DNA from: Acidimicrobiaceae bacterium
GTDB lineage: Bacteria > Actinomycetota > Acidimicrobiia > Acidimicrobiales > UBA8592
DNA: 37,539 bases
NCBI GenBank assembly: GCA_002720485.1
Contig: PBIQ01000024.1
Coordinates: 1-37,539, forward strand
Direction: 5' to 3'
The notes beneath the pieces were generated by a model that saw only the letters and a list, made by a program, of their open reading frames with translations, ran no database searches and was not told the origin of the DNA. Position numbers and translations under genes: made by a program. How positions within the stretch are numbered: position 1 is the first letter of the stretch; each line of letters starts with the position of its first letter. Of the stretch, positions 25,258 through 32,777 are shown piece by piece.

Positions 25258-26616
25258 ATGGAATTAGAAAGCTTGAGAACTATTCTAGGCGACAAGGGTA
25301 TCGTGACAGACCCTTCACTTAATAGCGCATACACGGTCGACTGGACGAGAAGATACTCAGGAGTTACTCCCGCCGTCCTATTACCGAAAACCACGGAACA
25401 GGTTTCTCGGGTAGTGACGTGGTGCTATGAAAATTCTGTAGCGATTGTCCCCCAAGGAGGCAACACAGGGATGGTCGGAGGCGCCACTCCAGTAAACGGG
25501 GAACTGGTTCTATCGCTGAAGAGAATGACAGAGATTGAGGAGGTAGATGACACCACAGGACAAATAGTGGCTCAAGCGGGAGCAACACTTGGTGATATCC
25601 AGCAGGCAGCCTCTCGTCTTGGATGGAAATATGGCGTTGATTTAACTGCAAGAGATTCTGCTTCCATAGGTGGGACAATAGCCACTAATGCTGGAGGGTC
25701 GCAGGTACTTCGGCATGGCAACACTCGCGAGCAGATCCTGGGCTTAGAAGCTGTTTCAGGAACTGGGGATGTCATAGGAGACCTTCGTGGACTTTCGAAA
25801 GATAATACTGGCTACCATCTTCCAGGGTTACTCTGTGGCAGTGAAGGAACTCTTGCGGTCGTGACAAGGTCTCGACTTCGTCTGGTAAGGCCTCCTGAAG
25901 AGGAGTTGTCTATTCTGCTTGGGTTTCAATCACTCAACGAAGCTTTAGGTATCGTCGAAGAGATACGAAAGTCCCTTGAGGATGTTCAAGCTTGTGAAGT
26001 TTTTTTTCAAAACGGTCTAAATCTTGTTTGCGAAAAATTCGGAATACCTCCACCTTGGAATACTCAATTAGTTGCCTATTTATTAATTGATGCTGGTGGG
26101 CAATTAGGTTTGGAGGAAAGAATTACTAAGGGTCCGTTATCGAATTCCCTTAACGCATCAAATTATGTCGCATACGGTAATGACAGCCAGAGTAGAAAAA
26201 GACTATGGCAGTATAGGAATCTTCATACCGAGGCTATTTCAGCAGCCGGAATCCCGCACAAGCTCGATGTTTCACTCCCCCACGGGAAGCTAAACGAATT
26301 CTGTAATGGCGTTCGAGAAGTCATCAGCGAAATTGATGATCAAACTCAATTGTTTCTATTCGGCCATGCAGGAGATGGAAATATTCATGTAAACATTTTG
26401 GGGCCTGATGCTGACAACTTGGCGGTCGATGCAGCTGTGTTGAAATATGTTGCGTCACTGGGAGGGAGCATATCTGCAGAGCATGGTGTAGGACGAGCTA
26501 AGGCACACCATCTCTATCTCAACAGGACAGCGGCAGAGCTTGATATCTTTCGAAAAATAAAAGCTGTATTTGATCCTGCTGGCATACTAAATCCTGGAGC
26601 AATTTTTCCTCGATAA
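25258..26616 (+). CDS. FAD-linked oxidase, D-lactate/D-2-hydroxyglutarate dehydrogenase-like
   Basis: A 452-aa flavoprotein of the VAO/PCMH family (GlcD type). The FAD pyrophosphate loop is PQGGNTGMVGG (residues 65-75); GGTIATNAGGSQVLRHGNTREQ and GSEGTLAVVT are further FAD-contact regions. The C-terminal domain contains GHAGDGNIHVNI and SAEHGVGRAKAHHL, which hold the metal and substrate-binding His/Glu residues of D-2-hydroxyacid dehydrogenases. It probably oxidises a D-2-hydroxyacid such as D-lactate or D-2-hydroxyglutarate; the acceptor is unknown and could be a quinone or electron-transfer flavoprotein. A TGTTACGAT element ends 8 bases before the ATG and no ribosome-binding site is visible, which suggests a nearly leaderless mRNA. 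Confidence 0.85.
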   Translation: MELESLRTILGDKGIVTDPSLNSAYTVDWTRRYSGVTPAVLLPKTTEQVSRVVTWCYENSVAIVPQGGNTGMVGGATPVNGELVLSLKRMTEIEEVDDTTGQIVAQAGATLGDIQQAASRLGWKYGVDLTARDSASIGGTIATNAGGSQVLRHGNTREQILGLEAVSGTGDVIGDLRGLSKDNTGYHLPGLLCGSEGTLAVVTRSRLRLVRPPEEELSILLGFQSLNEALGIVEEIRKSLEDVQACEVFFQNGLNLVCEKFGIPPPWNTQLVAYLLIDAGGQLGLEERITKGPLSNSLNASNYVAYGNDSQSRKRLWQYRNLHTEAISAAGIPHKLDVSLPHGKLNEFCNGVREVISEIDDQTQLFLFGHAGDGNIHVNILGPDADNLAVDAAVLKYVASLGGSISAEHGVGRAKAHHLYLNRTAAELDIFRKIKAVFDPAGILNPGAIFPR

Positions 26617-26756
26617 GTGATAAGTTCTCAATCTCTTGAAATAAATCTCTCGCTATCCATTGAGGAACCGTAGATAATAGGAATAATGGAGATGTTCCAG
26701 ATTTTTATTGGAAAACAAGATCAGAATTATATTGAGACGAAACGGGGGAAAGCGAC

Positions 26757-27431
26757 ATGGGTAGTCAAATCGAGATTTGCCCTTCTATCCTTCCTGCTGA
26801 TTTCAGCCGGTTAGGCGAAGAACTAAAAATGCTAGAAGAAGCTGGGGCGGACAGAATCCACTGGGATGTAATGGATGGAAATTTTGTTCCGAACCTAACT
26901 GTCGGTCAGGACGTTGTCGCCTCTTGTAGAAAATCCGTTGATATACCCTTTGAAGCTCACCTAATGGTCGAGGACCCTGACCTCCTAGCTCCTTTGTATA
27001 TAGAAGCGGGATGTGACTTGGTTATGCTTCATGCGGAATCGACCAGACATCTTGACCGGTCACTAAATAGAGTTCTTGAACTTGGCGCAAAGGCAGGGGT
27101 CACCATAAATCCAGCTACACCAGTAGAGAATGTCAAACATGTTCTTCACCTCGTTGATCAAGTTCTAATCATGTCAGTGAATCCAGGCTTTGGAGGTCAA
27201 AAGTATCTCCCTTCCCAAGAAACAAAAATAGAAAGAGTCAGGTCATGGATCTTAGAGCAAGATTTTGAAATCGACATTGAGGTTGATGGAGGTATTTCCG
27301 CCTCTACTATCGCTCAAGCTACTGTTGCTGGAGCGAATGTGTTTGTAGCTGGAAGCGCTATTTTCTCCCACCCTGATGGCCCGCAAAGCGCTATTTCTGA
27401 ACTGCGAGAAACAGCTTCTGTAGCGCAGTGA
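26757..27431 (+). CDS. rpe: Ribulose-phosphate 3-epimerase
   Basis: A 224-aa TIM-barrel enzyme interconverting ribulose 5-phosphate and xylulose 5-phosphate in the pentose phosphate pathway. The N-terminal CPSILPADFSRL, the metal site His35/Asp37 in RIHWDVMDGNFVPN, EAHLMVEDP, MSVNPGFGGQKY and the EVDGGI strand with the second catalytic Asp are all conserved. Length is standard. GGGGGAAAG about 5 bases before the ATG is a good ribosome-binding site. The 140-base region upstream is AT-rich and probably holds the promoter, though no clear hexamer pair was found. The stop codon overlaps the GTG of the following lipoprotein gene (GTGA). Confidence 0.96.
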   Translation: MGSQIEICPSILPADFSRLGEELKMLEEAGADRIHWDVMDGNFVPNLTVGQDVVASCRKSVDIPFEAHLMVEDPDLLAPLYIEAGCDLVMLHAESTRHLDRSLNRVLELGAKAGVTINPATPVENVKHVLHLVDQVLIMSVNPGFGGQKYLPSQETKIERVRSWILEQDFEIDIEVDGGISASTIAQATVAGANVFVAGSAIFSHPDGPQSAISELRETASVAQ

Positions 27432-27910
27432 TTTCAAAGTGGCTCCCTGCATTCCTGATTTCTGCTCTTGTGTTCTTTCCGGCAGCTTCCTGCTCTGAGG
27501 ATCCAGCTGAGGGAGTGTCATCTAATTTCTGCAAAAAACTTGGTATCTTAGCTAGCCCTGATTCTCCTTTGACGAATCTTACTTTTGACAATCCGCAGCT
27601 AGTCAGCCAGACAACCGCTGACCTTATTGAATTAGCTTCTGAAGCCCCATCTAGCATCTCGAATGAGACCGAAGCTGTAGTTTCTCTATATGAAGATATT
27701 CTTTCTAAATTGGTTTCTGTCTCTCCGGCACAACGAACAGCCGAATTGAGGAAGTTTCAGGAAGAACTGGATGGGGTCACTACAGCTGCTCGAGCTCTTG
27801 AACTATATGGAGAGACAGAATGTGGACTCGTTTTTCTATCGCCTTTTGAAAAAAGCAGTGCTCCAATTCCCGATGAAAGTGAAGTTAGCGACAAAGATAC
27901 GAGTGGCTAG
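27428..27910 (+). CDS. Putative lipoprotein of unknown function
   Basis: A 160-aa exported protein. It begins with a short signal peptide ([20 protein letters not shown]) and a lipobox ending in Cys22, so it should be lipidated and anchored on the outer face of the membrane. The mature part is acidic, mostly helical by composition, and contains one or two further Cys. No known domain is recognised. The GTG start overlaps the rpe stop codon as GTGA, so it is translationally coupled to rpe, although an extracytoplasmic protein would not act in the same pathway. Its 3' end overlaps convergent clpP by 4 bases. Confidence 0.7.
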   Translation: MISKWLPAFLISALVFFPAASCSEDPAEGVSSNFCKKLGILASPDSPLTNLTFDNPQLVSQTTADLIELASEAPSSISNETEAVVSLYEDILSKLVSVSPAQRTAELRKFQEELDGVTTAARALELYGETECGLVFLSPFEKSSAPIPDESEVSDKDTSG

Positions 27911-28506
27911 TTTACTTCGCCCCTACTTGTAATCACATGGTCGACGATTCCGTACTCTTTGGCTTCTTCAGCAGTGAACCATCGATCTCTGTCAGAGTCT
28001 GTTTGCACCTGTTCAACATCTTGCCCTGTGTGACCTGCAATTAACTCTGCCATTAGTCGTTTGATGTAGTTCAGTTGCTCTGCCTGTATTGCAATGTCCG
28101 AAGCTTGCCCTTGGATTCCACCGGAGGGCTGATGCATCATGATGCGAGCGTGTTTAAGGGAGTAGCGCTTACCGGGAGCTCCAGCTCCCAGAAGAAATTG
28201 CCCCATAGAAGCGCCTAAACCTAGGCAAATTGTTGCCACATCGGGCTTAATAAATTGCATTGTGTCGTAGATAGCCATTCCTGCCGTTACAGATCCACCC
28301 GGCGAATTAATGTAAAGCCAAATATCCTGATCGGGATTTTCCCCTTCCAAATAGAGCAATTGGGCAGTGATTGACTTTGCTATGTCATCATCTACCGTGT
28401 CCCACAGCATGACGATACGATTTTTCAATAGTTGTGAATACACGTCAAATTGGCCCGGTATCTGCGATCCTCTATCGGAGGCGAGGGGTTTTGTTGGAAG
28501 GGACAT
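27907..28506 (-). CDS. clpP: ATP-dependent Clp protease proteolytic subunit
   Basis: A 199-aa ClpP-family serine protease subunit that forms barrel-shaped 14-mers and degrades proteins fed by Clp ATPases. The catalytic triad is Ser100 (GASMGQFLL), His125 (IMMHQPSGG) and Asp174 (RDRWF). [18 protein letters not shown] and [15 protein letters not shown] are family hallmarks. Actinobacteria usually have two ClpP genes beside clpX and tig; here one copy stands alone, between the rpe-lipoprotein pair and a tRNA gene, so further copies may lie elsewhere. The Gln at 103 in place of the usual Ala or Gly is a small departure. Confidence 0.93.
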   Translation of the reverse strand: MSLPTKPLASDRGSQIPGQFDVYSQLLKNRIVMLWDTVDDDIAKSITAQLLYLEGENPDQDIWLYINSPGGSVTAGMAIYDTMQFIKPDVATICLGLGASMGQFLLGAGAPGKRYSLKHARIMMHQPSGGIQGQASDIAIQAEQLNYIKRLMAELIAGHTGQDVEQVQTDSDRDRWFTAEEAKEYGIVDHVITSRGEVN

Positions 28507-28629
28507 ATTTTTCTGAGCTCCTCAGGTCTTATTTTCAACTTGGTCTCGGTCAGGCCGATGACAACGCTTCTAGCGTAGCCGCCTACAAAGAAAATTCTTC
28601 ATTGAAAATGTCTGAATCGCATTCTTTTG

Positions 28630-28713
28630 TGCGCCGGGTGGGACTTGAACCCACACATCCTAATGGACACAGGGACCTAAACCCTGCGCGTCTGCCAATT
28701 CCGCCACCGGCGC
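28630..28713 (-). tRNA. tRNA-Leu (anticodon TAG)
   Basis: An 84-base type II tRNA on the minus strand. The acceptor arms GCGCCGG and CCGGCGC pair over 7 bp with discriminator A. The anticodon arm CAGGG-TTTAGGT-CCCTG places TAG in the loop, reading CUA (and CUN) leucine codons. A variable stem (GTCC and GGAT region) and a T arm GTGGG-TTCAAGT-CCCAC complete the cloverleaf. The 3' CCA is not encoded (CAA follows the discriminator), so it must be added post-transcriptionally. Confidence 0.97.
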
Positions 28714-28777
28714 AGCATGGGTTAGGGTATCCGACCTTTTAGCGCCTCCTACGTTTTATGGGGCGAAATAACTTCTT

Positions 28778-28802
28778 CCCTTCTATCTATTGCATAGAAG
28801 GG
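28778..28802 (-). terminator. 9-bp hairpin at the end of the pncB-pncA-nrtR operon
   Basis: CCCTTCTAT (28778-28786) and ATAGAAGGG (28794-28802) pair perfectly around a 7-base loop that contains the nrtR stop codon. In the leftward transcript it is followed by AAGAAGTTATTT rather than a U-run. It may be a U-poor terminator separating the operon from tRNA-Leu, or a 3'-end stabilising hairpin. Confidence 0.5.
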
Positions 28803-29557
28803 CGAAAAAATGGAGGTGAGATGATTTCTGCTTTTCCTTTAATGTATAGACCCGCTGGGGCTCTCCCAGTCGCCCTTTTTCCTCCAGTGGGTTCAATAAA
28901 GCCTGGTGTCGCCTTTACCTTTCTAGCGAAGTTAGCTGGATCAATTTGACTCCTCCAGACTGCTTCATAGACATGACGCAAGTCGGAAATCGTAAATTGT
29001 TCATCCACAAAAGCGGTTGCGAGCGTCGTGTACTCAAGTTTTGCTGCTGCTCTCTCAAGTCCATCTGAAAGCATTTCAGCATGGTCAAATGCAAGAATCG
29101 GCCCCTCACTACTTTCTAAAGATGAATTGAACTCCGGAAGATCATTCACCGCCCAGAAACGCGCCGAGCGTGCACCAGCGCCTGCGCGTGGCGTACCAGG
29201 GTCAGGCATAAAGGCTAAATACGCAACGGAAGTAACCCTCATTTTCTTATCTCTAGCATCTCTCCCAGGGGTTGAGTATGTATGTAATTGCTCAAGGTGA
29301 GCTGGTTCAGCAGTAAGTCCGGTTTTTTCCGATAACTCCCTTAACGCTGTTTGCGTGATTGACTCTTGCGGATCAAGGTGTCCGCTGGGTAAAGTCCAAC
29401 TTCCCTGTTGTGGAGGCTTATCTCTTTCGACTAGTAAGACGGCCAGCCGTCCTGATCTAATAGTTAGCAGAATGACGTCAGCCGTAACGGCATTGGGAGG
29501 GAAAAGGCTGGGATCATAGCTCTTAACAAAATCTGTATCGGCATCAGATATAGACAT
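28787..29557 (-). CDS. nrtR: NrtR-family transcriptional regulator of NAD metabolism (Nudix + winged helix)
   Basis: A 256-aa protein with an N-terminal Nudix domain (about residues 22-150) and a C-terminal winged-helix domain (about 165-235). The Nudix box starts at Gly59 with Glu65 and continues Arg73-Glu74-Leu75-Ser76-Glu77-Lys78-Thr79-Gly80: the second Glu of the catalytic EE pair is Lys, so hydrolysis is probably lost, as in NrtR regulators, whose Nudix domain senses ADP-ribose or related NAD metabolites. The C-terminal FTISDLRHVYEAVW, NFARKVKATPGFIEPTG and GRAPAGLY are characteristic of the NrtR DNA-binding domain. It follows pncA with a TAATG overlap in a pncB-pncA-nrtR operon, so it probably represses its own operon through the palindromes at 31534-31566. 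Confidence 0.9.
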   Translation of the reverse strand: MSISDADTDFVKSYDPSLFPPNAVTADVILLTIRSGRLAVLLVERDKPPQQGSWTLPSGHLDPQESITQTALRELSEKTGLTAEPAHLEQLHTYSTPGRDARDKKMRVTSVAYLAFMPDPGTPRAGAGARSARFWAVNDLPEFNSSLESSEGPILAFDHAEMLSDGLERAAAKLEYTTLATAFVDEQFTISDLRHVYEAVWRSQIDPANFARKVKATPGFIEPTGGKRATGRAPAGLYIKGKAEIISPPFFRPSMQ

Positions 29558-30153
29558 TACTGTTCTCTTTCGTGCAAAATATGTTCAATCTGCACCCCTG
29601 CGGCTTGAAGCTCAGCTTCTGCCAGTTCTGCTGTTTCAAGTGAAACTGGAGCTGTGAAAGACTTCAAAACAACTACCTCGTATCCAAGTTTTGCCCCATC
29701 CAATGCAGTTTCCTTGACGCAATGGTCAAAGGCTAACCCAACAGTTTCAATTCTTTCAATACTCGCTGAAGAAAGTATTTCGTTAAGCGATGAACCATTC
29801 TCATCTGCTCCTTCGAAACCTGAGTACGCTGCAGCGTACTCTCCTTTTTTGATCTGAACTGTTACCTGATCCAACAAAGGAATGAGAGATGGATGTAGTT
29901 CTGCTTCAGCCGTTCCTGCTACTCCATGATGGGGCCAAGTGTTGACAAAGTCAGGGTCATCATCAAAGTGGCCTTCGGGGTCAATGTGCCAGTCTTGTGT
30001 AGTGACCACCATGTCATATTCATGACCTCCTACTATGAGGTCTCCTATTTTTGCTGCTACCTGATTTCCTCCCTCTACTGGCAGTGAACCACCTTCACAA
30101 AATGTTGGTTGAACATCCACAATAAGTAGGGCCGTTTTTTTCTTTTTGCTCAC
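29557..30153 (-). CDS. pncA: Nicotinamidase
   Basis: A 198-aa isochorismatase-fold amidase converting nicotinamide to nicotinate and ammonia in the cytosol, the first step of NAD salvage. The catalytic triad is Asp13 (IVDVQ), Lys103 (KKGEY) and Cys145 (FDHCV); the metal site is Asp54, His56 and His62 in TQDWHIDPEGHF. WPHHGVAGT is another family feature. Length fits PncA. The product is the substrate of PncB, encoded 11 bases upstream, and the stop codon overlaps the nrtR start. This isochorismatase also resembles the pyrazinamidase of mycobacteria, so it could activate pyrazinamide. Confidence 0.94.
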   Translation of the reverse strand: MSKKKKTALLIVDVQPTFCEGGSLPVEGGNQVAAKIGDLIVGGHEYDMVVTTQDWHIDPEGHFDDDPDFVNTWPHHGVAGTAEAELHPSLIPLLDQVTVQIKKGEYAAAYSGFEGADENGSSLNEILSSASIERIETVGLAFDHCVKETALDGAKLGYEVVVLKSFTAPVSLETAELAEAELQAAGVQIEHILHEREQ

Positions 30154-30164
30154 AGAACCTCGTT

Positions 30165-31490
30165 TCAGTTAACAATTATTGTAGGAATCGCTGGTGGACC
30201 ATCTCGTCTGAGACGAATGTCTTTGGGAATCTCAGCAATTGATTTTTGCAAATGAGCTCTCGCTCTATTGAGTTCCCAGTCGTCTAGAAATTGGCCTTCT
30301 ATACATAAGGGGGCTTGAAGGTATCTTTCGTTCTTTCCATGAGGAACTTCGAAAGCATTTGGGTCTATTGTGATGATCTCTTCTACCGCTATAGAATCCG
30401 CAGAGAGTAGGCGTTTTGCGTGCTTCTTTCCGCCTAGTGATTTTTTACCATGTGATGTTTTTGCTACAGGCCGCATTGTGCTTTCAGGAGTGTGCGTATC
30501 TTCAATTTCTACAAGTTTGTACACGAAGCCTGCTGAAGGTACTCCCGATCCCGTGACTAGCCTGTGACCTGACTCAAATGCATCTATCGGCGCCTCACAA
30601 AGCTGCTCTATCTGATGCTCATCAAGGTCGCCTGAAACCATTATTTGCGCGTCTGTCGCTCCGAGACTGTCTAGCAAAGTTCGAGCTGTCAGAGCTCCTT
30701 TTTTTAGGTCACCGGAATCTAGGCGGATACCTTTCAGATTTCCATCTGATGCTTCAACTGCATTATTTATGCCCTGAACAATGTCATAGGTATCAACGAG
30801 AAAAATTGAATCTTCTCCTAAGAATTCCTGTTGGGCATTAAAAGCTTCTAATTCAGATGGATAAGCGAGCGTAAAGGCGTGTGAAGCTGTTCCGGCAGTT
30901 GGTATTCCCCACCGAAGCCCAGCTTCAAGGTTCGAAGTTACATTGATTCCCCCGATATAGGCAGCCCTCGCAGCATGGACGGCTGCTTCGGGATGAATTC
31001 GCCTGGATCCTGCCTCCATGACGAATTTTCCATTTGCGGCATGTGTTATACGAGCTGCGGCAGTAGCAATTGAAGAGGCATGATTTAGCGTTGAAAGGAT
31101 TAAGGTCTCTAGTATTAATGCTTCGCCAAGTCCAGCTTCAATAATGGCAACTGGACTGTTGGGGAAATATAGTTCTCCCTCGCGATACGCAAGAATGTCG
31201 CCGCTGAAACTGTATTCTGAGATCCACTTTATAGTTTCGTCAGATACTAGATTTGATGATCTTAGAAAGCTCATCTGGTTTTCAGTGAACGAGAATCTAG
31301 CGATACTTTCTGCAAGGGTTCCGCTCCCTGCGAAGACGCCGAAAGGCATACCTGAAGGGAGTTCTCTTATAAAGACCTCGAAGATCGCTCGGTTATCTAC
31401 CTTTCCAGATTGGATGAGGGCATCGAGCATCGTGAGTTCATAGTGGTCAGTTAGGAATGCTGTCGAGGTGGGTTTGGCCAATTTGTCCAT
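30165..31490 (-). CDS. pncB: Nicotinate phosphoribosyltransferase
   Basis: A 441-aa enzyme that joins nicotinate to PRPP to form nicotinate mononucleotide in the Preiss-Handler pathway. TDHYELTM near the N-terminus, FVMEAGSRRIHPE with the phosphate-binding Arg residues, GTASHAF with the catalytic His, and GIRLDSGDL are family signatures. The ATG at 31490 (MDKLAKP) is preferred over an in-frame TTG 12 bases upstream. No good Shine-Dalgarno sequence precedes it; a strong promoter at 31521-31549 would give a leader of about 24 bases. First gene of the pncB-pncA-nrtR operon, divergent from an MFS transporter gene. Confidence 0.94.
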   Translation of the reverse strand: MDKLAKPTSTAFLTDHYELTMLDALIQSGKVDNRAIFEVFIRELPSGMPFGVFAGSGTLAESIARFSFTENQMSFLRSSNLVSDETIKWISEYSFSGDILAYREGELYFPNSPVAIIEAGLGEALILETLILSTLNHASSIATAAARITHAANGKFVMEAGSRRIHPEAAVHAARAAYIGGINVTSNLEAGLRWGIPTAGTASHAFTLAYPSELEAFNAQQEFLGEDSIFLVDTYDIVQGINNAVEASDGNLKGIRLDSGDLKKGALTARTLLDSLGATDAQIMVSGDLDEHQIEQLCEAPIDAFESGHRLVTGSGVPSAGFVYKLVEIEDTHTPESTMRPVAKTSHGKKSLGGKKHAKRLLSADSIAVEEIITIDPNAFEVPHGKNERYLQAPLCIEGQFLDDWELNRARAHLQKSIAEIPKDIRLRRDGPPAIPTIIVN

Positions 31491-31520
31491 ATTGAATATC
31501 AATTATTAATAACTTTAATA

Positions 31521-31549
31521 ATTATGAATATACAACTATTAATGGTCAA
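31521..31549 (-). promoter_or_regulatory. Sigma-70-type promoter of the pncB operon
   Basis: On the minus strand TTGACC (31549-31544), a 17-base spacer and CATAAT (31526-31521) give a near-consensus promoter. Predicted transcription starts near 31514, about 24 bases before the pncB ATG. The near-palindromic operator copy at 31534-31547 overlaps the -35 and half of the spacer, so a bound repressor would block RNA polymerase. Confidence 0.7.
31534..31547. promoter_or_regulatory. Candidate NrtR operator, imperfect copy
   Basis: AACTATTAATGGTC matches the perfect palindrome downstream at 12 of 14 bases. Its centre is 19 bp, nearly two helical turns, from that of the perfect site. It lies within the pncB promoter. 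A weaker third match, sharing the TATTAAT core, is at 31501-31514 near the predicted transcription start. Confidence 0.6.
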
Positions 31550-31552
31550 TAT

Positions 31553-31566
31553 GACTATTAATAGTC
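31553..31566. promoter_or_regulatory. Candidate NrtR operator, perfect palindrome
   Basis: GACTATTAATAGTC is its own reverse complement. It ends directly before a TTGACT that could be the -35 of the divergent MFS gene, and just upstream of the pncB -35. Position in a promoter region shared by an NAD-salvage operon encoding an NrtR-type regulator makes NrtR the likely ligand; binding itself is inferred. Confidence 0.65.
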
Positions 31567-31607
31567 TTGACTTCGCTGAATCTCTTTTAGACAAGTAGGT
31601 TCTTAGG

Positions 31608-32774
31608 GTGTCCGAGAATAAACATTCGACCCGCCTTCCATTTTGGCGCCCAACTAGTGCGGCAGCAGCAGCAATAACAATTGTTGCTATACCCGGGTTT
31701 CTAGTAGGTTCCTTTGCCCCCCAGATAAAGGAGGATCTGAATTTTGGTGATACTGAACTCGGCGCATTGCTTACTTTCGGATACTTGGTTTCCAGCGTCA
31801 TCATGCAAACAGGTGGAGGCATAGCTGACCGTAGAGGCCCACAGCTGATCATCAGAACGGGTATTTTCATAGCTGCAATTTCAGCTCTCCTGATAGGAAC
31901 TGCTGCACAGACTTACGTCGTTCTTCTATTGTGCATTGGTTTAAATCGCGTAGGGGAAGGTCTAATCCACCCTGCTACCAACACCCTGATCTCTAATGGC
32001 GTAGATCAACCTCGCCAAGGGATTGCCATTGCAACTAAACAGTCAGCGGTGCCGTTTTCCACTGCCCTTGCAGGGTTAGCGGTTCCAATTCTTGGCTCAA
32101 CTGTCGGATGGGAAGGAACCTTTCTTATACTTGCAGCGCTTGCTTTTCCTGCTTGGTTGCTAATACCAGACATCGCTGTCTCAAAATCTGGATCGTTCCC
32201 TTCAAGACGAGATATGTGGCGTTCTCGTCATCTTCGAATCGCATCGATTGCAGGAGCTTTTTCAGCTGCCGCGGTTGTAACAATGTCAGGGTTTCTTACC
32301 ACAGCAGCGGAAGAGGCCGGATACAGCGAAAGCTCGGCCGGGTTGATCCTTGGGATAGGGGGACTAATCATGATCGTGGCGCGCCTCAGCTGGGGATTCC
32401 TAGCTGATAAATATGAATTTGACAGATTCAAAGCGGTTTCCTTGCAGCTGACTGTTGGATCTTCGGCCTTTATCCTGCTGTCAATAGGAACTAAAACGAG
32501 CGTACTCATTGGGTCGCTAATTTCTTTCGGTATCGGCTGGGCATGGCCCGGACTGCTGCTTCTTGGTGTAATAGAACAGCATCCGGATGACCCTGGTGCT
32601 GCTACAGCAACACTGCAAACTAGTATTCGCGTTGGGGCTATGGTCGCACCGCTCGGTTTTGGAATTGTCGTAGACAACTCTGGATTTGAACTCGCTTGGG
32701 TTCTTGCATTCTCCTCGACAATAGTTGGAGCAATACTGATGGCAAGTGCAAGTCAAGCCCTGAAGAGTGACTAA
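31608..32774 (+). CDS. MFS transporter, candidate niacin/NAD-precursor transporter
   Basis: A 388-aa, probably 12-helix major facilitator. GGGIADRRGPQLI is the cytoplasmic loop 2-3 motif, and GVIEQHPDDPGAATATLQT is in the C-terminal half. It does not resemble the NiaP transporters I know. The start is GTG at 31608. It is transcribed divergently from pncB and shares a 100-base control region with the candidate NrtR palindromes, one of which abuts a TTGACT that may be its -35. This placement suggests a role in uptake of nicotinate, nicotinamide or a related precursor. That is inference from context only; the family has many substrates. The 3' end is 3 bases from convergent rdgB. Confidence 0.75.
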   Translation: MSENKHSTRLPFWRPTSAAAAAITIVAIPGFLVGSFAPQIKEDLNFGDTELGALLTFGYLVSSVIMQTGGGIADRRGPQLIIRTGIFIAAISALLIGTAAQTYVVLLLCIGLNRVGEGLIHPATNTLISNGVDQPRQGIAIATKQSAVPFSTALAGLAVPILGSTVGWEGTFLILAALAFPAWLLIPDIAVSKSGSFPSRRDMWRSRHLRIASIAGAFSAAAVVTMSGFLTTAAEEAGYSESSAGLILGIGGLIMIVARLSWGFLADKYEFDRFKAVSLQLTVGSSAFILLSIGTKTSVLIGSLISFGIGWAWPGLLLLGVIEQHPDDPGAATATLQTSIRVGAMVAPLGFGIVVDNSGFELAWVLAFSSTIVGAILMASASQALKSD

Positions 32775-32777
32775 TAA

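Noticed and set aside
28434-28742. A 102-codon plus-strand frame across the clpP start and tRNA
   Set aside because: It runs through tRNA-Leu and the start of clpP in antisense and has no protein-like features.
32228-32677. A 149-codon open frame antisense to the MFS gene, and similar long antisense frames (for example 440-835, 15562-15978, 21223-21645)
   Set aside because: Each lies wholly over a gene with recognised motifs, has low-complexity Ser/Pro/Thr-rich composition and no ribosome-binding site; they follow from codon bias of the opposite strand.
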